Below, piece by piece: positions 21,424 through 28,165 of a stretch of DNA of 28,165 nucleotides (position 1 is the stretch's first letter; the number at the start of each line of letters is the position of its first letter). The position numbers and the translations under genes are program-made. This DNA is from G020351775 sp039588335 (GTDB lineage Bacteria; Gemmatimonadota; Gemmatimonadetes; Gemmatimonadales; GWC2-71-9), in contig JBDGZZ010000089.1 in NCBI GenBank assembly GCA_039588335.1, positions 1 through 28,165 of the forward strand, written 5' to 3'. The notes beneath the pieces are model-generated. The model saw only the letters and a program-made list of their open reading frames with translations. It did no database searches and was not told the DNA's origin.

Positions 21424-23586
21424 TCAGGCTTCGACCACTTGAGATGCCGTAGCAGGCACACGATCTCTGTCAGCCATCTTTCGTTTCATCACTTCGCGGA
21501 ACGCCGCCACCACGTTGACGTCAAACTCAGTTCCCGACGCCCGCTCGATCAAATTGGTCGCGTTCTCGTAAGTCATGCCCGATCTGTACGGTCGCTCGGA
21601 TGTGACGGCGTCGAAGACGTCCGGTACGGTGAGCAAGCGTGCCGTGAACGGAATCTCGTTGCCCGCCAACCCCTGCGGATAACCAGACCCATCCCACTTC
21701 TCGTGGTGGTGCAGCACCATTGGAATGACGCTGGCGTATGCCGTGACGGGTTGGAGGATGCGGGCGCCGATCTCCGGGTGTTGCCGGATGATGGCAAATT
21801 CTTCCTCGGTTAAGCGAGCCGGCTTGTCGAGAATCTCCGGTGGTATGCCGAGCTTGCCTATGTCGTGCAGCAAACCGCCACGATTGACCATCTCCAGCTC
21901 TTCCTCGGAGAGGCCCATCTGCCGGCCAACTTCGAGCGCCATTTTGGTGACCCGTTCGGAGTGACCGGCGGTCCACGGTGATTTGGCGTCGATCGTTCTT
22001 GCCAGCGCTGTCAGTGCGCCGATCTTGAGTTCTTCCAGCTCCTCTACCAGACGCGTGTTGGACAGCGCCACAGCGACCTGATCGGCGAGCTGGCGAGCCT
22101 GCACCAGGTCGTCCTCGTCGTACTCCCGTTTCACTGCGTGGCCCAGGGCTATGTCCCCGGAGAGTTCCCGCTTTATGAAAACCGGCAGCAGGAGGAAATG
22201 CCGCAGGTCATGCGCCATGAACGGTTCCAGTTGCAGGTAGCTCCGCTCGACCCCGCCTCCGTTGGTGATCAGGTACTCGGGGTTTTCGGTCAGCTCCTGC
22301 AACTCGGAGGCGACAGGAGTGACGTGCGTTACCACCCTGAGTCCACTGGCCGAATCAACGGCAACGGTGTTCCACTTCTGATCGGTACTATTTGTAGCGG
22401 AAAAAGCCACACAGATGCCGTCACACGCCAGTACGTCACGGGTGCGGCCCAGCAGCGTGTCAATGATGATGTCCGTGTCGAACGCCGAGAGGACGGCACG
22501 GTCTATTTCGTTGATGGCCGTGAGTGCATTGAACTGCTTGCCCAGACGATGCGCCATGGTGTTAAACGAATCCGCGAGGTCCTCGAACTCATCCCCGCTG
22601 GACACCTGCACGGAACTCTCAAAATCCCTCTGCGCTATGCGTTTGGTGCCTTCCTGCAATTTCACCAGTGGTTCCATGCTCTTGCGGATCTGTATGTTGC
22701 TGAGCAAGAGAACGACCCACAGAGCGAGCAGCGTAACCGGAAGAAACAGCTGCTTGAAGCCGGCCATCGCCTGCAATGCCTGGGAGTCTCTCTCGGTGAG
22801 TGCCAGCACCCACTTGGGAGCCGCATACTCGGCCCTGAGGAAGATTGATCGGTATGAAGCCAACCAGCCCTCCCCCACCCCACTCCACTCGAATTCCCCC
22901 CGGTCGGTCTCAGGAGTGTATGTCGGGCTCATGCCTTCCAAAACCAGTGGCTCGACCGGGATCGAGCAGTATAGAGGCCTGAGGAGGCGATCGAAAATGC
23001 ACATCTCCATCTCGCCCGGCAACGCTGTGCCGTCTCTTCCACCAAACAGGTACGATGCGCTGAGTTCAGTCCAAACAACGGCACGTTCCGGATGCTCTGG
23101 TTCGACTGCTCGAGCGAGTAGGATCGTAGCGTCGGCTAGTGACGTGTCGACCATCAGTGAGGAATAGCCCCTTGTCAGGTTGTTGCGCGACTCATCATCC
23201 AGCGTTGGCATGTTCCCGGCATCACGAAGCACCGCAATGGTCGTATCCAGGGTCACCAGAGTCATCCAGGAGAACCGCAGACTGTCGTCGCTGTTCAATG
23301 TGGCCAGGGCCGCAGCGATCGGTTGGGATCGCAGGGTGGCAGTCACGATTCCAAGCTTGGCATCCAGAAACTGCAGCCGCTCCATTACGCCGTCAGCCAT
23401 CGACTTGCTCGTCTCGTTGATTCTCTCGCGGCTCTGTTCGTGGAGTTGAGTAGAGACCGTGCGGTAGGAGATCACGGACATCACGCCGATGGGAACCAGC
23501 GCGCAGATGACAAAAAGGCCGAGCACTCGCCGCGCCACCTTGGTGCGGAGAAACGCAGCGTTGATTCTCAAGCCAGGTACCCGCAT
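21424..23586 (-). CDS. Membrane sensor with HAMP, GAF and HD-GYP domains (c-di-GMP phosphodiesterase type)
   Basis: 720 aa from ATG 23586, whose A is also the last base of the upstream stop (TGATG), so it is translationally coupled to the pilin gene. One membrane helix near 20-42 and another near 285-305 frame a periplasmic sensor domain of about 240 residues. A HAMP domain follows (IRKSMEPLVKLQEGTKRI ... DEFEDLADSFNTMAHRL), then a GAF-like domain (AINEIDRAVLSAFDTD ... ALSNTRLVEELEEL). The HD-GYP domain at about 540-700 has the conserved GLLHDIGKLGIP (H574-D575), LHHHEKWDGSGYPQG (GYP at about 635-637) and VFDAVTSERPYR. Metal ligands are complete, so it probably degrades c-di-GMP to GMP. Linkage to a pseudopilin suggests control of a secretion or surface structure. 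Confidence 0.93.
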   Translation of the reverse strand: MRVPGLRINAAFLRTKVARRVLGLFVICALVPIGVMSVISYRTVSTQLHEQSRERINETSKSMADGVMERLQFLDAKLGIVTATLRSQPIAAALATLNSDDSLRFSWMTLVTLDTTIAVLRDAGNMPTLDDESRNNLTRGYSSLMVDTSLADATILLARAVEPEHPERAVVWTELSASYLFGGRDGTALPGEMEMCIFDRLLRPLYCSIPVEPLVLEGMSPTYTPETDRGEFEWSGVGEGWLASYRSIFLRAEYAAPKWVLALTERDSQALQAMAGFKQLFLPVTLLALWVVLLLSNIQIRKSMEPLVKLQEGTKRIAQRDFESSVQVSSGDEFEDLADSFNTMAHRLGKQFNALTAINEIDRAVLSAFDTDIIIDTLLGRTRDVLACDGICVAFSATNSTDQKWNTVAVDSASGLRVVTHVTPVASELQELTENPEYLITNGGGVERSYLQLEPFMAHDLRHFLLLPVFIKRELSGDIALGHAVKREYDEDDLVQARQLADQVAVALSNTRLVEELEELKIGALTALARTIDAKSPWTAGHSERVTKMALEVGRQMGLSEEELEMVNRGGLLHDIGKLGIPPEILDKPARLTEEEFAIIRQHPEIGARILQPVTAYASVIPMVLHHHEKWDGSGYPQGLAGNEIPFTARLLTVPDVFDAVTSERPYRSGMTYENATNLIERASGTEFDVNVVAAFREVMKRKMADRDRVPATASQVVEA

Positions 23587-24134
23587 CAATACTTGGAGCC
23601 GAGGCCTATGTACCCACCGTCGTTGGCGCGGACTATGTCATCCTTTGACGCCGCGGCGGTGAGGGCTGGTGCTGTGGAACCGTCCTTCCCCATGCTGTAG
23701 AGGTCGTACATCGAGTTCAGGGGCACCTGAAAGCGGTCCTTCTTCGCCGCCCCCCGGTCGCCTCCGTGCCAGATGTACATGTATGGGTTGCCCCACGGGT
23801 CCAGCATGCCTCCGTAGCCGACATCCGCCAGGGCGGCCGGTGGTGAGTTGGCACCATCGATGGAAGACTGAACGGCCCTGATGTCGCCGATGGCGTGGGC
23901 GACTCGGGCATGTTCGATCGCCCCCCTGAGCTTGGGGGTGGCTATTGCTGTCAGGGTGCCGATGATGGTGACAGACAGCATGAGCTCTATGAGTGTGAAG
24001 CCCCAGCCGTACCGGACACGGCAGCGTCGGCGCGCGGCCAGCACTGCGCCAACGGCCTGCCGCGGCTTGAGGAGCCTGCTACGGCTCACCGCCAGCAGTC
24101 CACGGGCTCTTTGGTAGATTGTCCGTCTGGTCAA
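23586..24134 (-). CDS. Type II secretion-type pseudopilin (GspG-like)
   Basis: The prepilin motif is RYGWG|FTLIELMLSVTIIGTLTAIATPKL: cleavage after Gly, N-methyl Phe, and Glu at position +5. The C-terminal part DPWGNPYMYIWHGGDRG ... NSMYDLYSMGKDG is the conserved major-pseudopilin calcium-site region of GspG proteins. The start is uncertain. The frame is open to GTG 24248, giving an 83-residue leader, far too long. TTG 24134 is used here because GGAGG lies six bases upstream; it yields a 45-residue leader (MTRRTIYQRARG onward). GTG 24044 would give a normal ~15-residue basic leader but lacks a good ribosome site. A TTGACA box at 24222-24227 lies inside the long version, arguing that transcription starts downstream of 24209. 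It is the first gene of the operon with the HD-GYP sensor. Confidence 0.82.
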   Translation of the reverse strand: MTRRTIYQRARGLLAVSRSRLLKPRQAVGAVLAARRRCRVRYGWGFTLIELMLSVTIIGTLTAIATPKLRGAIEHARVAHAIGDIRAVQSSIDGANSPPAALADVGYGGMLDPWGNPYMYIWHGGDRGAAKKDRFQVPLNSMYDLYSMGKDGSTAPALTAAASKDDIVRANDGGYIGLGSKY

Positions 24135-24221
24135 CAGCGACCTCCGCAGCGATGAGTTTGGAAGACGGTGCGAAACCGTACGCAGTTCTTGGTGCAAGTA
24201 ATTTGCCATTCTGTAACAATT

Positions 24222-24227
24222 TGTCAA
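24222..24227 (-). promoter_or_regulatory. Candidate -35 box of the pilin operon
   Basis: TTGACA on the minus strand (24227 to 24222) is a perfect -35 hexamer. Seventeen bases downstream the sequence is AAATTA, a poor -10. If functional, transcripts would begin near 24190-24195 and the pilin start must be at or below 24134. Confidence 0.35.
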
Positions 24228-24270
24228 ATAAGAACTTACGGTCGTCACCTCTCGTGCTAGCTATGTACCC

Positions 24271-24287
24271 TGCGGCGATTCGCCGCA
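24271..24287. promoter_or_regulatory. Short palindrome in the pilin/tricorn divergent gap
   Basis: TGCGGCG-ATT-CGCCGCA at 24271-24287 is a perfect 7-bp inverted repeat with a 3-base centre. It lies in the divergent gap between the pilin operon and the tricorn gene. It may be an operator; no T-run adjoins it, so a terminator is unlikely. Confidence 0.35.
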
Positions 24288-24431
24288 TTGTGCACTGTCA
24301 TTTTCAGCCATCCCAGCCAGGGGGGATGTGCCTGCAATCCCACCACTTGCGGTGATCCGCCCACACGCCCAGCCTACATCATCTAACAGTCAGTGCAAGA
24401 GTGTTTCATCCGGCGAACGAGAGGTACTACC

Positions 24432-27400
24432 ATGCGAAATACCATCCGCCTAATAAAGATCGCCACTGTTCTGACGCTAACTGCGACGTGGCTCACAACT
24501 CTGGCTCCTCAACTTACGGCCCAGTCCGGCGCCCTTGGATTTTACCGTTTCCCAGCCCTTCACGGCGATACGGTCGTTTTTGCCGCTGAGGGCGACCTGT
24601 GGAAGGTGGCGGCCACCGGGGGGGTCGCCCGGCGTCTCACCACCCACCACGCTGAGGAGACCAATCCGGTCATCTCGCCGGATGGCCAGACGCTGGCTTT
24701 CACGGCTCGATATGAGGGCCCGGCCGAGCTGTACACGATGCCGCTTGCCGGCGGAGTCCCGGTGCGGCGCACGTACGAGGCCGAGACGTCTGTGGCCACG
24801 ACGTGGACCCCTGCCGGCCAGCTGGTCTACGGGACGGTCCACTATTCGACCGTGCCAAAGCCGATGCTGGTATCGCTCAACCTGGAGGATGGCACGCGGT
24901 CACTCGTGCCACTCGCCACAGCGACGGAGGCAGCCTATGACGCTTCCGGATCCACCCTGTTCTTCGTCCGCCCGTCGTTTCACAACAACGTGACCAAGCG
25001 CTACACCGGCGGCACGGCACGCGACGTGTGGAAGTTCGAACAGGGAGCGTCGGAGGCAGTGGAACTGACCGGTGACTTCGACGGTGAGAGCCATTCACCC
25101 ATGTGGTGGAGCGGCCGCGTCTACTTCGTGAGTGACCGCGATGGGACCATGAACCTCTGGTCGATGGAAGAAACCGGCGGCGACGTGCGCCAGCACACGC
25201 AACACAGTGGTTGGGATGTGAAAAACCCCTCCCTCTCACAAGGCCGCGTTGCCTACCAACTAGGTGCAGACCTCTGGCTCTACGACGCCACGAGCGGGCA
25301 GGATCGACTCATTCCCATCACACTGGCGTCCGACTTCGACCAGCTGCGTGAGAAGTGGGTCGAGAACCCGATGCAGTACCTCACGTCGGCGCACATAGAC
25401 TCCGAGGGCGAGCGCGTGGTGCTGACCGCGCGCGGGCGCGTGTTCGTGGCACCAGCCGGGCAGGGTAGACTCGTCCGGGCCTCGCGCAAGGACAGCGTAC
25501 GTTTCCGTGACGTGGTGTTCATGCCCGATGGCGAGACGCTGCTGGGGCTGTCGGACGAGACTGGCGAGCTCGAGTTCGTCAAGGTCCCGGCCAACGGCGT
25601 GGGGGACGACGAGGCACTCACCGACAACGGGACGATTCTTCGTTTTCAGGGAGTTCCATCACCCGACGGCAAGTGGGTCGCTTACGACGACAACAACAGG
25701 GACCTGTGGATCTTGAATGTTGAGACGGGTGAGCAGCGTAGAATTTCGGAGATACAGGAAGGTATTGGCGACTTCGCTTGGTCACCCGACAGTCGTTGGC
25801 TGGCGTACACCATGACTGCAATGAATCTCTTCCGCCAGATCAAGCTCTACAGCACGGAAGAAGGAACGACGGTGCCGCTCACCAGCGACAGGGTGAACAG
25901 TTTCAACGTCGCCTGGGATCCCAAGGGCGACTTCGTCTATTTCCTCTCCGATAGGAACCTGCGATCGTTGGTTGGGAGTCCGTGGGGCACGCGCCAGCCC
26001 GAGCCATACTTCGACAAAGCAATAGAGATCTTTCAAGCGGCGTTAAGGCAGGGTGTGCGTTCGCCCTTCAGGCCGGATGACGAATTATCGCCCGCGGATG
26101 AGAGCGGAACCGAAGGGGATGAACGCGGCGACTCCGAAGATGTGGAGCCCATTCAGATAGACCAGAACGGGTTGATGCTGCGTGTGAAACAGGTACCCGT
26201 TCCCGCAGGCAACTACAATTCGCTCTATGCGAATGGAGACGCCCTTTTCTGGCGCGCGCGGGAATCGGGGCCCAACGCGAACACGCACCTGATGGCCGTC
26301 GAGATCGACAATGACGCCGAGCCCGTTACCGTCATAGAGGATGTGGGTTCCGTTGAGATGTCTGGGAACGGTAAGAAGCTGTTGGTGCGTAAGGGCAGCA
26401 ACCTCCATGTAATCGATGCTCGGGCATCGAAGGTCAACAACCTGGCCGACAGCAGAGTTGACCTGAGTGGTTGGACGTTCCCAATCGATGTCCGTGACGA
26501 TTGGCGCCAGATCTTCATAGATGCTTGGCGCCTGGAGCGCGACTACTTCTACGACCCCGGCATGCACGGCGTTGACTGGGACGGCACGCTGGAGAAGTAC
26601 CTGCCGCTCGTAGACCGGGTCACCACGCGAAACGAACTATCCGATCTGATTGGCCGGGTGGTCGGTGAGCTGTCCGCTCTGCACACCAGTGTGCGCGGCG
26701 GTGATTTACGCAGCGGTCAGGACAACGTGACCGTTGCAACTCTAGGGGCACGGCTGTTCCGCGACCCGGACGCAGGCGGATACCGTATCGATTACATCTA
26801 TCAGTCAGATCCGGACTATCCCGACGAGCTGTCGCCGCTGGCTGATCCGTACCTCGGCGTCAGTGCGGGTGACGTGATTGAAGCGGTGAACGGTGTCGGC
26901 ACCCTAGATGTGACCGACATAGGCGCGCTGCTCCGCAACCAGCAGGGGAAACAAGTACTACTGACCGTTCGTTCCGGCAGCCAGTCGCGGAACGTGATCG
27001 TGGTTCCAACCTCGAACGAATACAACCTGAGATACAGCGACTGGGAATACACCCGCCGCCAGATAGTAGATGAAGAGAGTGAGAGCAAGATTGGTTACGT
27101 CCACCTTCGGGCAATGGGTGGTGGCAACATTACCGAGTGGTACCGGCAATTCTATCCTGTTTTCGACCGTCAGGGTCTCATAGTGGACGTGCGTCACAAC
27201 CGCGGCGGCAACATCGACAGTTTCATTCTCGAGAAGCTCATGCGCCAGGCGTGGATGTACTGGAAAGACCGAGTCGGCCAACCCACCTGGAACATGCAGT
27301 ACGCATTCCGCGGTCACATTGTGGTGCTGGTGGATCAGGAAACGGCTTCGGACGGCGAGGCTTTTGCCGACGGATTCCGCCGGCTCGGGTTGGGCCCGGT

Positions 27401-27722
27401 GATCGGTGTGCGCACATGGGGCGGTGAGATCTGGCTCAGCTCGTCGAACCGGCTGAGTGACGGGGGACTGGCCCGCGCTCCCATGAGCGGCGTTTACGGT
27501 CCGGAAGGCGAATGGCTGATTGAGCAGATCGGGGTAGTGCCTGACATGGTGGTGGACAACCTGCCGCACGCCACGTTCAACGGATCGGACGCCCAGCTCG
27601 AAACGGCCATACAATACTTGCTCGATCAGATTCAGCTGGATCCGCGGGAGGTACCTGCCGCTCCACCGTATCCGAATAAGTCATTCCGTTACCGGGCAAC
27701 GGATACGGGAGGAGGGAACTGA
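24432..27722 (+). CDS. Tricorn-type S41 protease, exported
   Basis: 1096 aa from ATG 24432 (GAGAGG eight bases upstream; an ATG at 24393 is in frame but gives no signal peptide start). The N-terminus MRNTIRLIKIATVLTLTATW ... LTAQ is a Sec signal peptide, so it acts in the periplasm. About residues 45-600 form two beta-propellers with repeated PD40/WD-like blades (ETNPVISPDGQTLAFTA; WSPDSRWLAYTM; WDPKGDFVYFLSD). A Glu/Asp-rich linker (about 560-590) is unusual. The tricorn core domain starts with WRQIFIDAWRLERDYFYDP and H751 in SALHTSV. A PDZ domain follows (YLGVSAGDVIEAVNGV). The S41 site is S973 in ETASDGEAFADG, and E1027/E1031 lie in PEGEWLIEQIGVVPD. The positions are close to His746 and Ser965 of the Thermoplasma enzyme. 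It cuts peptides from other proteases. Confidence 0.95.
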   Translation: MRNTIRLIKIATVLTLTATWLTTLAPQLTAQSGALGFYRFPALHGDTVVFAAEGDLWKVAATGGVARRLTTHHAEETNPVISPDGQTLAFTARYEGPAELYTMPLAGGVPVRRTYEAETSVATTWTPAGQLVYGTVHYSTVPKPMLVSLNLEDGTRSLVPLATATEAAYDASGSTLFFVRPSFHNNVTKRYTGGTARDVWKFEQGASEAVELTGDFDGESHSPMWWSGRVYFVSDRDGTMNLWSMEETGGDVRQHTQHSGWDVKNPSLSQGRVAYQLGADLWLYDATSGQDRLIPITLASDFDQLREKWVENPMQYLTSAHIDSEGERVVLTARGRVFVAPAGQGRLVRASRKDSVRFRDVVFMPDGETLLGLSDETGELEFVKVPANGVGDDEALTDNGTILRFQGVPSPDGKWVAYDDNNRDLWILNVETGEQRRISEIQEGIGDFAWSPDSRWLAYTMTAMNLFRQIKLYSTEEGTTVPLTSDRVNSFNVAWDPKGDFVYFLSDRNLRSLVGSPWGTRQPEPYFDKAIEIFQAALRQGVRSPFRPDDELSPADESGTEGDERGDSEDVEPIQIDQNGLMLRVKQVPVPAGNYNSLYANGDALFWRARESGPNANTHLMAVEIDNDAEPVTVIEDVGSVEMSGNGKKLLVRKGSNLHVIDARASKVNNLADSRVDLSGWTFPIDVRDDWRQIFIDAWRLERDYFYDPGMHGVDWDGTLEKYLPLVDRVTTRNELSDLIGRVVGELSALHTSVRGGDLRSGQDNVTVATLGARLFRDPDAGGYRIDYIYQSDPDYPDELSPLADPYLGVSAGDVIEAVNGVGTLDVTDIGALLRNQQGKQVLLTVRSGSQSRNVIVVPTSNEYNLRYSDWEYTRRQIVDEESESKIGYVHLRAMGGGNITEWYRQFYPVFDRQGLIVDVRHNRGGNIDSFILEKLMRQAWMYWKDRVGQPTWNMQYAFRGHIVVLVDQETASDGEAFADGFRRLGLGPVIGVRTWGGEIWLSSSNRLSDGGLARAPMSGVYGPEGEWLIEQIGVVPDMVVDNLPHATFNGSDAQLETAIQYLLDQIQLDPREVPAAPPYPNKSFRYRATDTGGGN

Positions 27723-27723
27723 G

Positions 27724-27820
27724 AATAACGAATTACGAATTTCGAACAAGGAATTACGAATGACGAAGTGTAACAACATCATCGTTCTTCATTCTTTGTT
27801 CGATATTCGATATTCGAATG
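27724..27820. repeat. Large imperfect hairpin built of AATTACG-type 7-bp words
   Basis: Left arm 27730-27754 (words GAATTAC, GAATTTC, GAACAAG, GAATTAC) and right arm 27791-27815 pair over 25 positions with three mismatches and one G-T pair; the core TCGAACAAGGAAT (27742-27754) against ATTCTTTGTTCGA (27791-27803) is complete. Words read in one direction on the left and as complements on the right. Bases TTCTTTTC follow at 27821. It lies just after the tricorn stop and may end that transcript, but its size and repeat content fit a mobile hairpin element better. Confidence 0.75.
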
Positions 27821-27910
27821 TTCTTTTCTGATACGTCGTGCGGGGAAATGAGTCAGTAATGTGGGACGAGGGCTGTAAGTTGGGGGAGCGCTTCATGACT
27901 TTGGCGTTCC

Positions 27911-28165
27911 TTGTCCACGATTCGACCTTCTCGACGCTTCGATCTCGACGACAGGCTCCTCGGCTTTGCGGTCGCGGTCTGTCGAATTGTCGGCTCCCTG
28001 CCAAAACACGAGCATGGGTCGCATCTAGCAGGTCAACTGGCCCGATCCGGAACATCTGCAGGTGCCAACTACGCTGAGGCGCGGCGGGATTTCATTCACA
28101 AGCTCAAGCTGGTGCTGAAGGAATTACGTGAATCGCTGTTCTGGCTGCGTTTGAGCAAGAGATTG
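27911..28165 (+). CDS. Four-helix-bundle protein, 23S-rRNA-IVS (S23) type, partial (3' end outside window)
   Basis: The frame open after the stop at 27896-27898 reads RRFDLDDRLLGFAVAVCRIV, then GSLPKHEHGSHLAGQLARSGTS, AGANYAEARRDFIHKLKL and VLKELRESLFWLRLSKRL, and runs off the window end. The G-x-Q-L-x-R-(S/A)-(G/S)-T-S-x-x-A-N-Y-x-E-A motif and K-L-x-x-x-L-K-E-x-x-E-x-x-x-W-L are hallmarks of the S23/23S-rRNA-intervening-sequence family of small four-helix bundles. The start is uncertain: TTG 27911 is in frame but has no ribosome site, while ATG 27895 with GGGGGAG upstream is in another frame. Members occur in rRNA insertions and also as stand-alone genes, role unknown; no rRNA is next to this one. 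Confidence 0.75.
   Translation, partial: MSTIRPSRRFDLDDRLLGFAVAVCRIVGSLPKHEHGSHLAGQLARSGTSAGANYAEARRDFIHKLKLVLKELRESLFWLRLSKRL

Noticed and set aside
22138..22848. 236-aa frame opposite the HD-GYP gene
   Set aside because: Antisense shadow of the GAF and HAMP coding region.
27838..28077. 79-aa frame at the right end
   Set aside because: It competes with the S23-type frame, which carries a clear family motif; the 79-aa frame has none.
1..28165. Transposase, integrase, tRNA or rRNA genes
   Set aside because: Nothing on either strand reads as a DDE or tyrosine recombinase or shows a tRNA cloverleaf or rRNA conserved stretch. The only signs of movement are the repeat pairs.

Overview
The window looks like a chromosomal stretch from an uncultured Gemmatimonadota-type bacterium. 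It has moderately high GC, Gram-negative envelope proteins (a porin ending in Phe, lipoproteins, an RND exporter, a type II pseudopilin), lipoproteins whose mature ends start Cys-Ser-Asp-Ser-Thr-Gly, a Ser/Thr kinase with a C-terminal tandem domain, a periplasmic tricorn protease, and a small Trp-Glu-Val-Arg protein of a kind I associate with that phylum. The taxon is inferred from these protein styles; there is no rRNA or other marker gene. I found no tRNA, rRNA, CRISPR array, transposase or integrase.

Left part (1-4265). The 3' end of isocitrate dehydrogenase (icd) is followed by a tight four-gene cassette: ApbE flavin transferase, outer-membrane porin, exported FMN-binding protein, and a His-rich four-helix membrane protein. 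Right after it lies a second, diverged and frameshifted copy of the icd 3' end together with its downstream hairpin. The cassette is therefore bracketed by direct repeats of the icd tail, as in elements integrated into icd, although no integrase remains. I read it as a compact extracytoplasmic flavin electron-transfer system coupled to a porin. This is the best candidate for a little-described system here.

Middle part (4266-16293). This holds a lipoprotein with its own terminator, a SAM methyltransferase, a membrane-anchored Ser/Thr kinase, an RND/MMPL exporter broken by a frameshift, an exported SnoaL/NTF2-like protein, and a divergent pair of sodium:solute symporter and histidine ammonia-lyase. 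The lyase carries Ala-Cys-Gly instead of Ala-Ser-Gly at the MIO-forming site, and the shared promoter region holds an inverted repeat and a TATAAT box. Then come a small conserved-type protein, a frameshifted CPBP (CAAX-type) membrane protease, and a sphingomyelinase-like phosphodiesterase without a signal peptide.

Right part (16305-28165). A lipoprotein and an alpha/beta hydrolase each follow a copy of the same ~100 bp leader, including Shine-Dalgarno and start codon. Next are an AzgA-type purine permease with a linked acyltransferase, a cupin, a 21-bp degenerate tandem array that runs into 7-bp repeats, and a minus-strand operon (pseudopilin, HD-GYP sensor, small anchored protein) ending at a clear terminator. 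A tricorn protease, a large imperfect hairpin built of 7-bp words, and the start of a 23S-rRNA-IVS-type four-helix-bundle protein complete the window.

Three intergenic loci have different sequences but share a 7-bp period (5931-5990, 20558-20814 and 27724-27820), which suggests a heptamer-repeat family in this genome. Two genes (the RND exporter and the CPBP protease) are interrupted by frameshifts; the sequence alone cannot separate decay from sequencing or assembly error.
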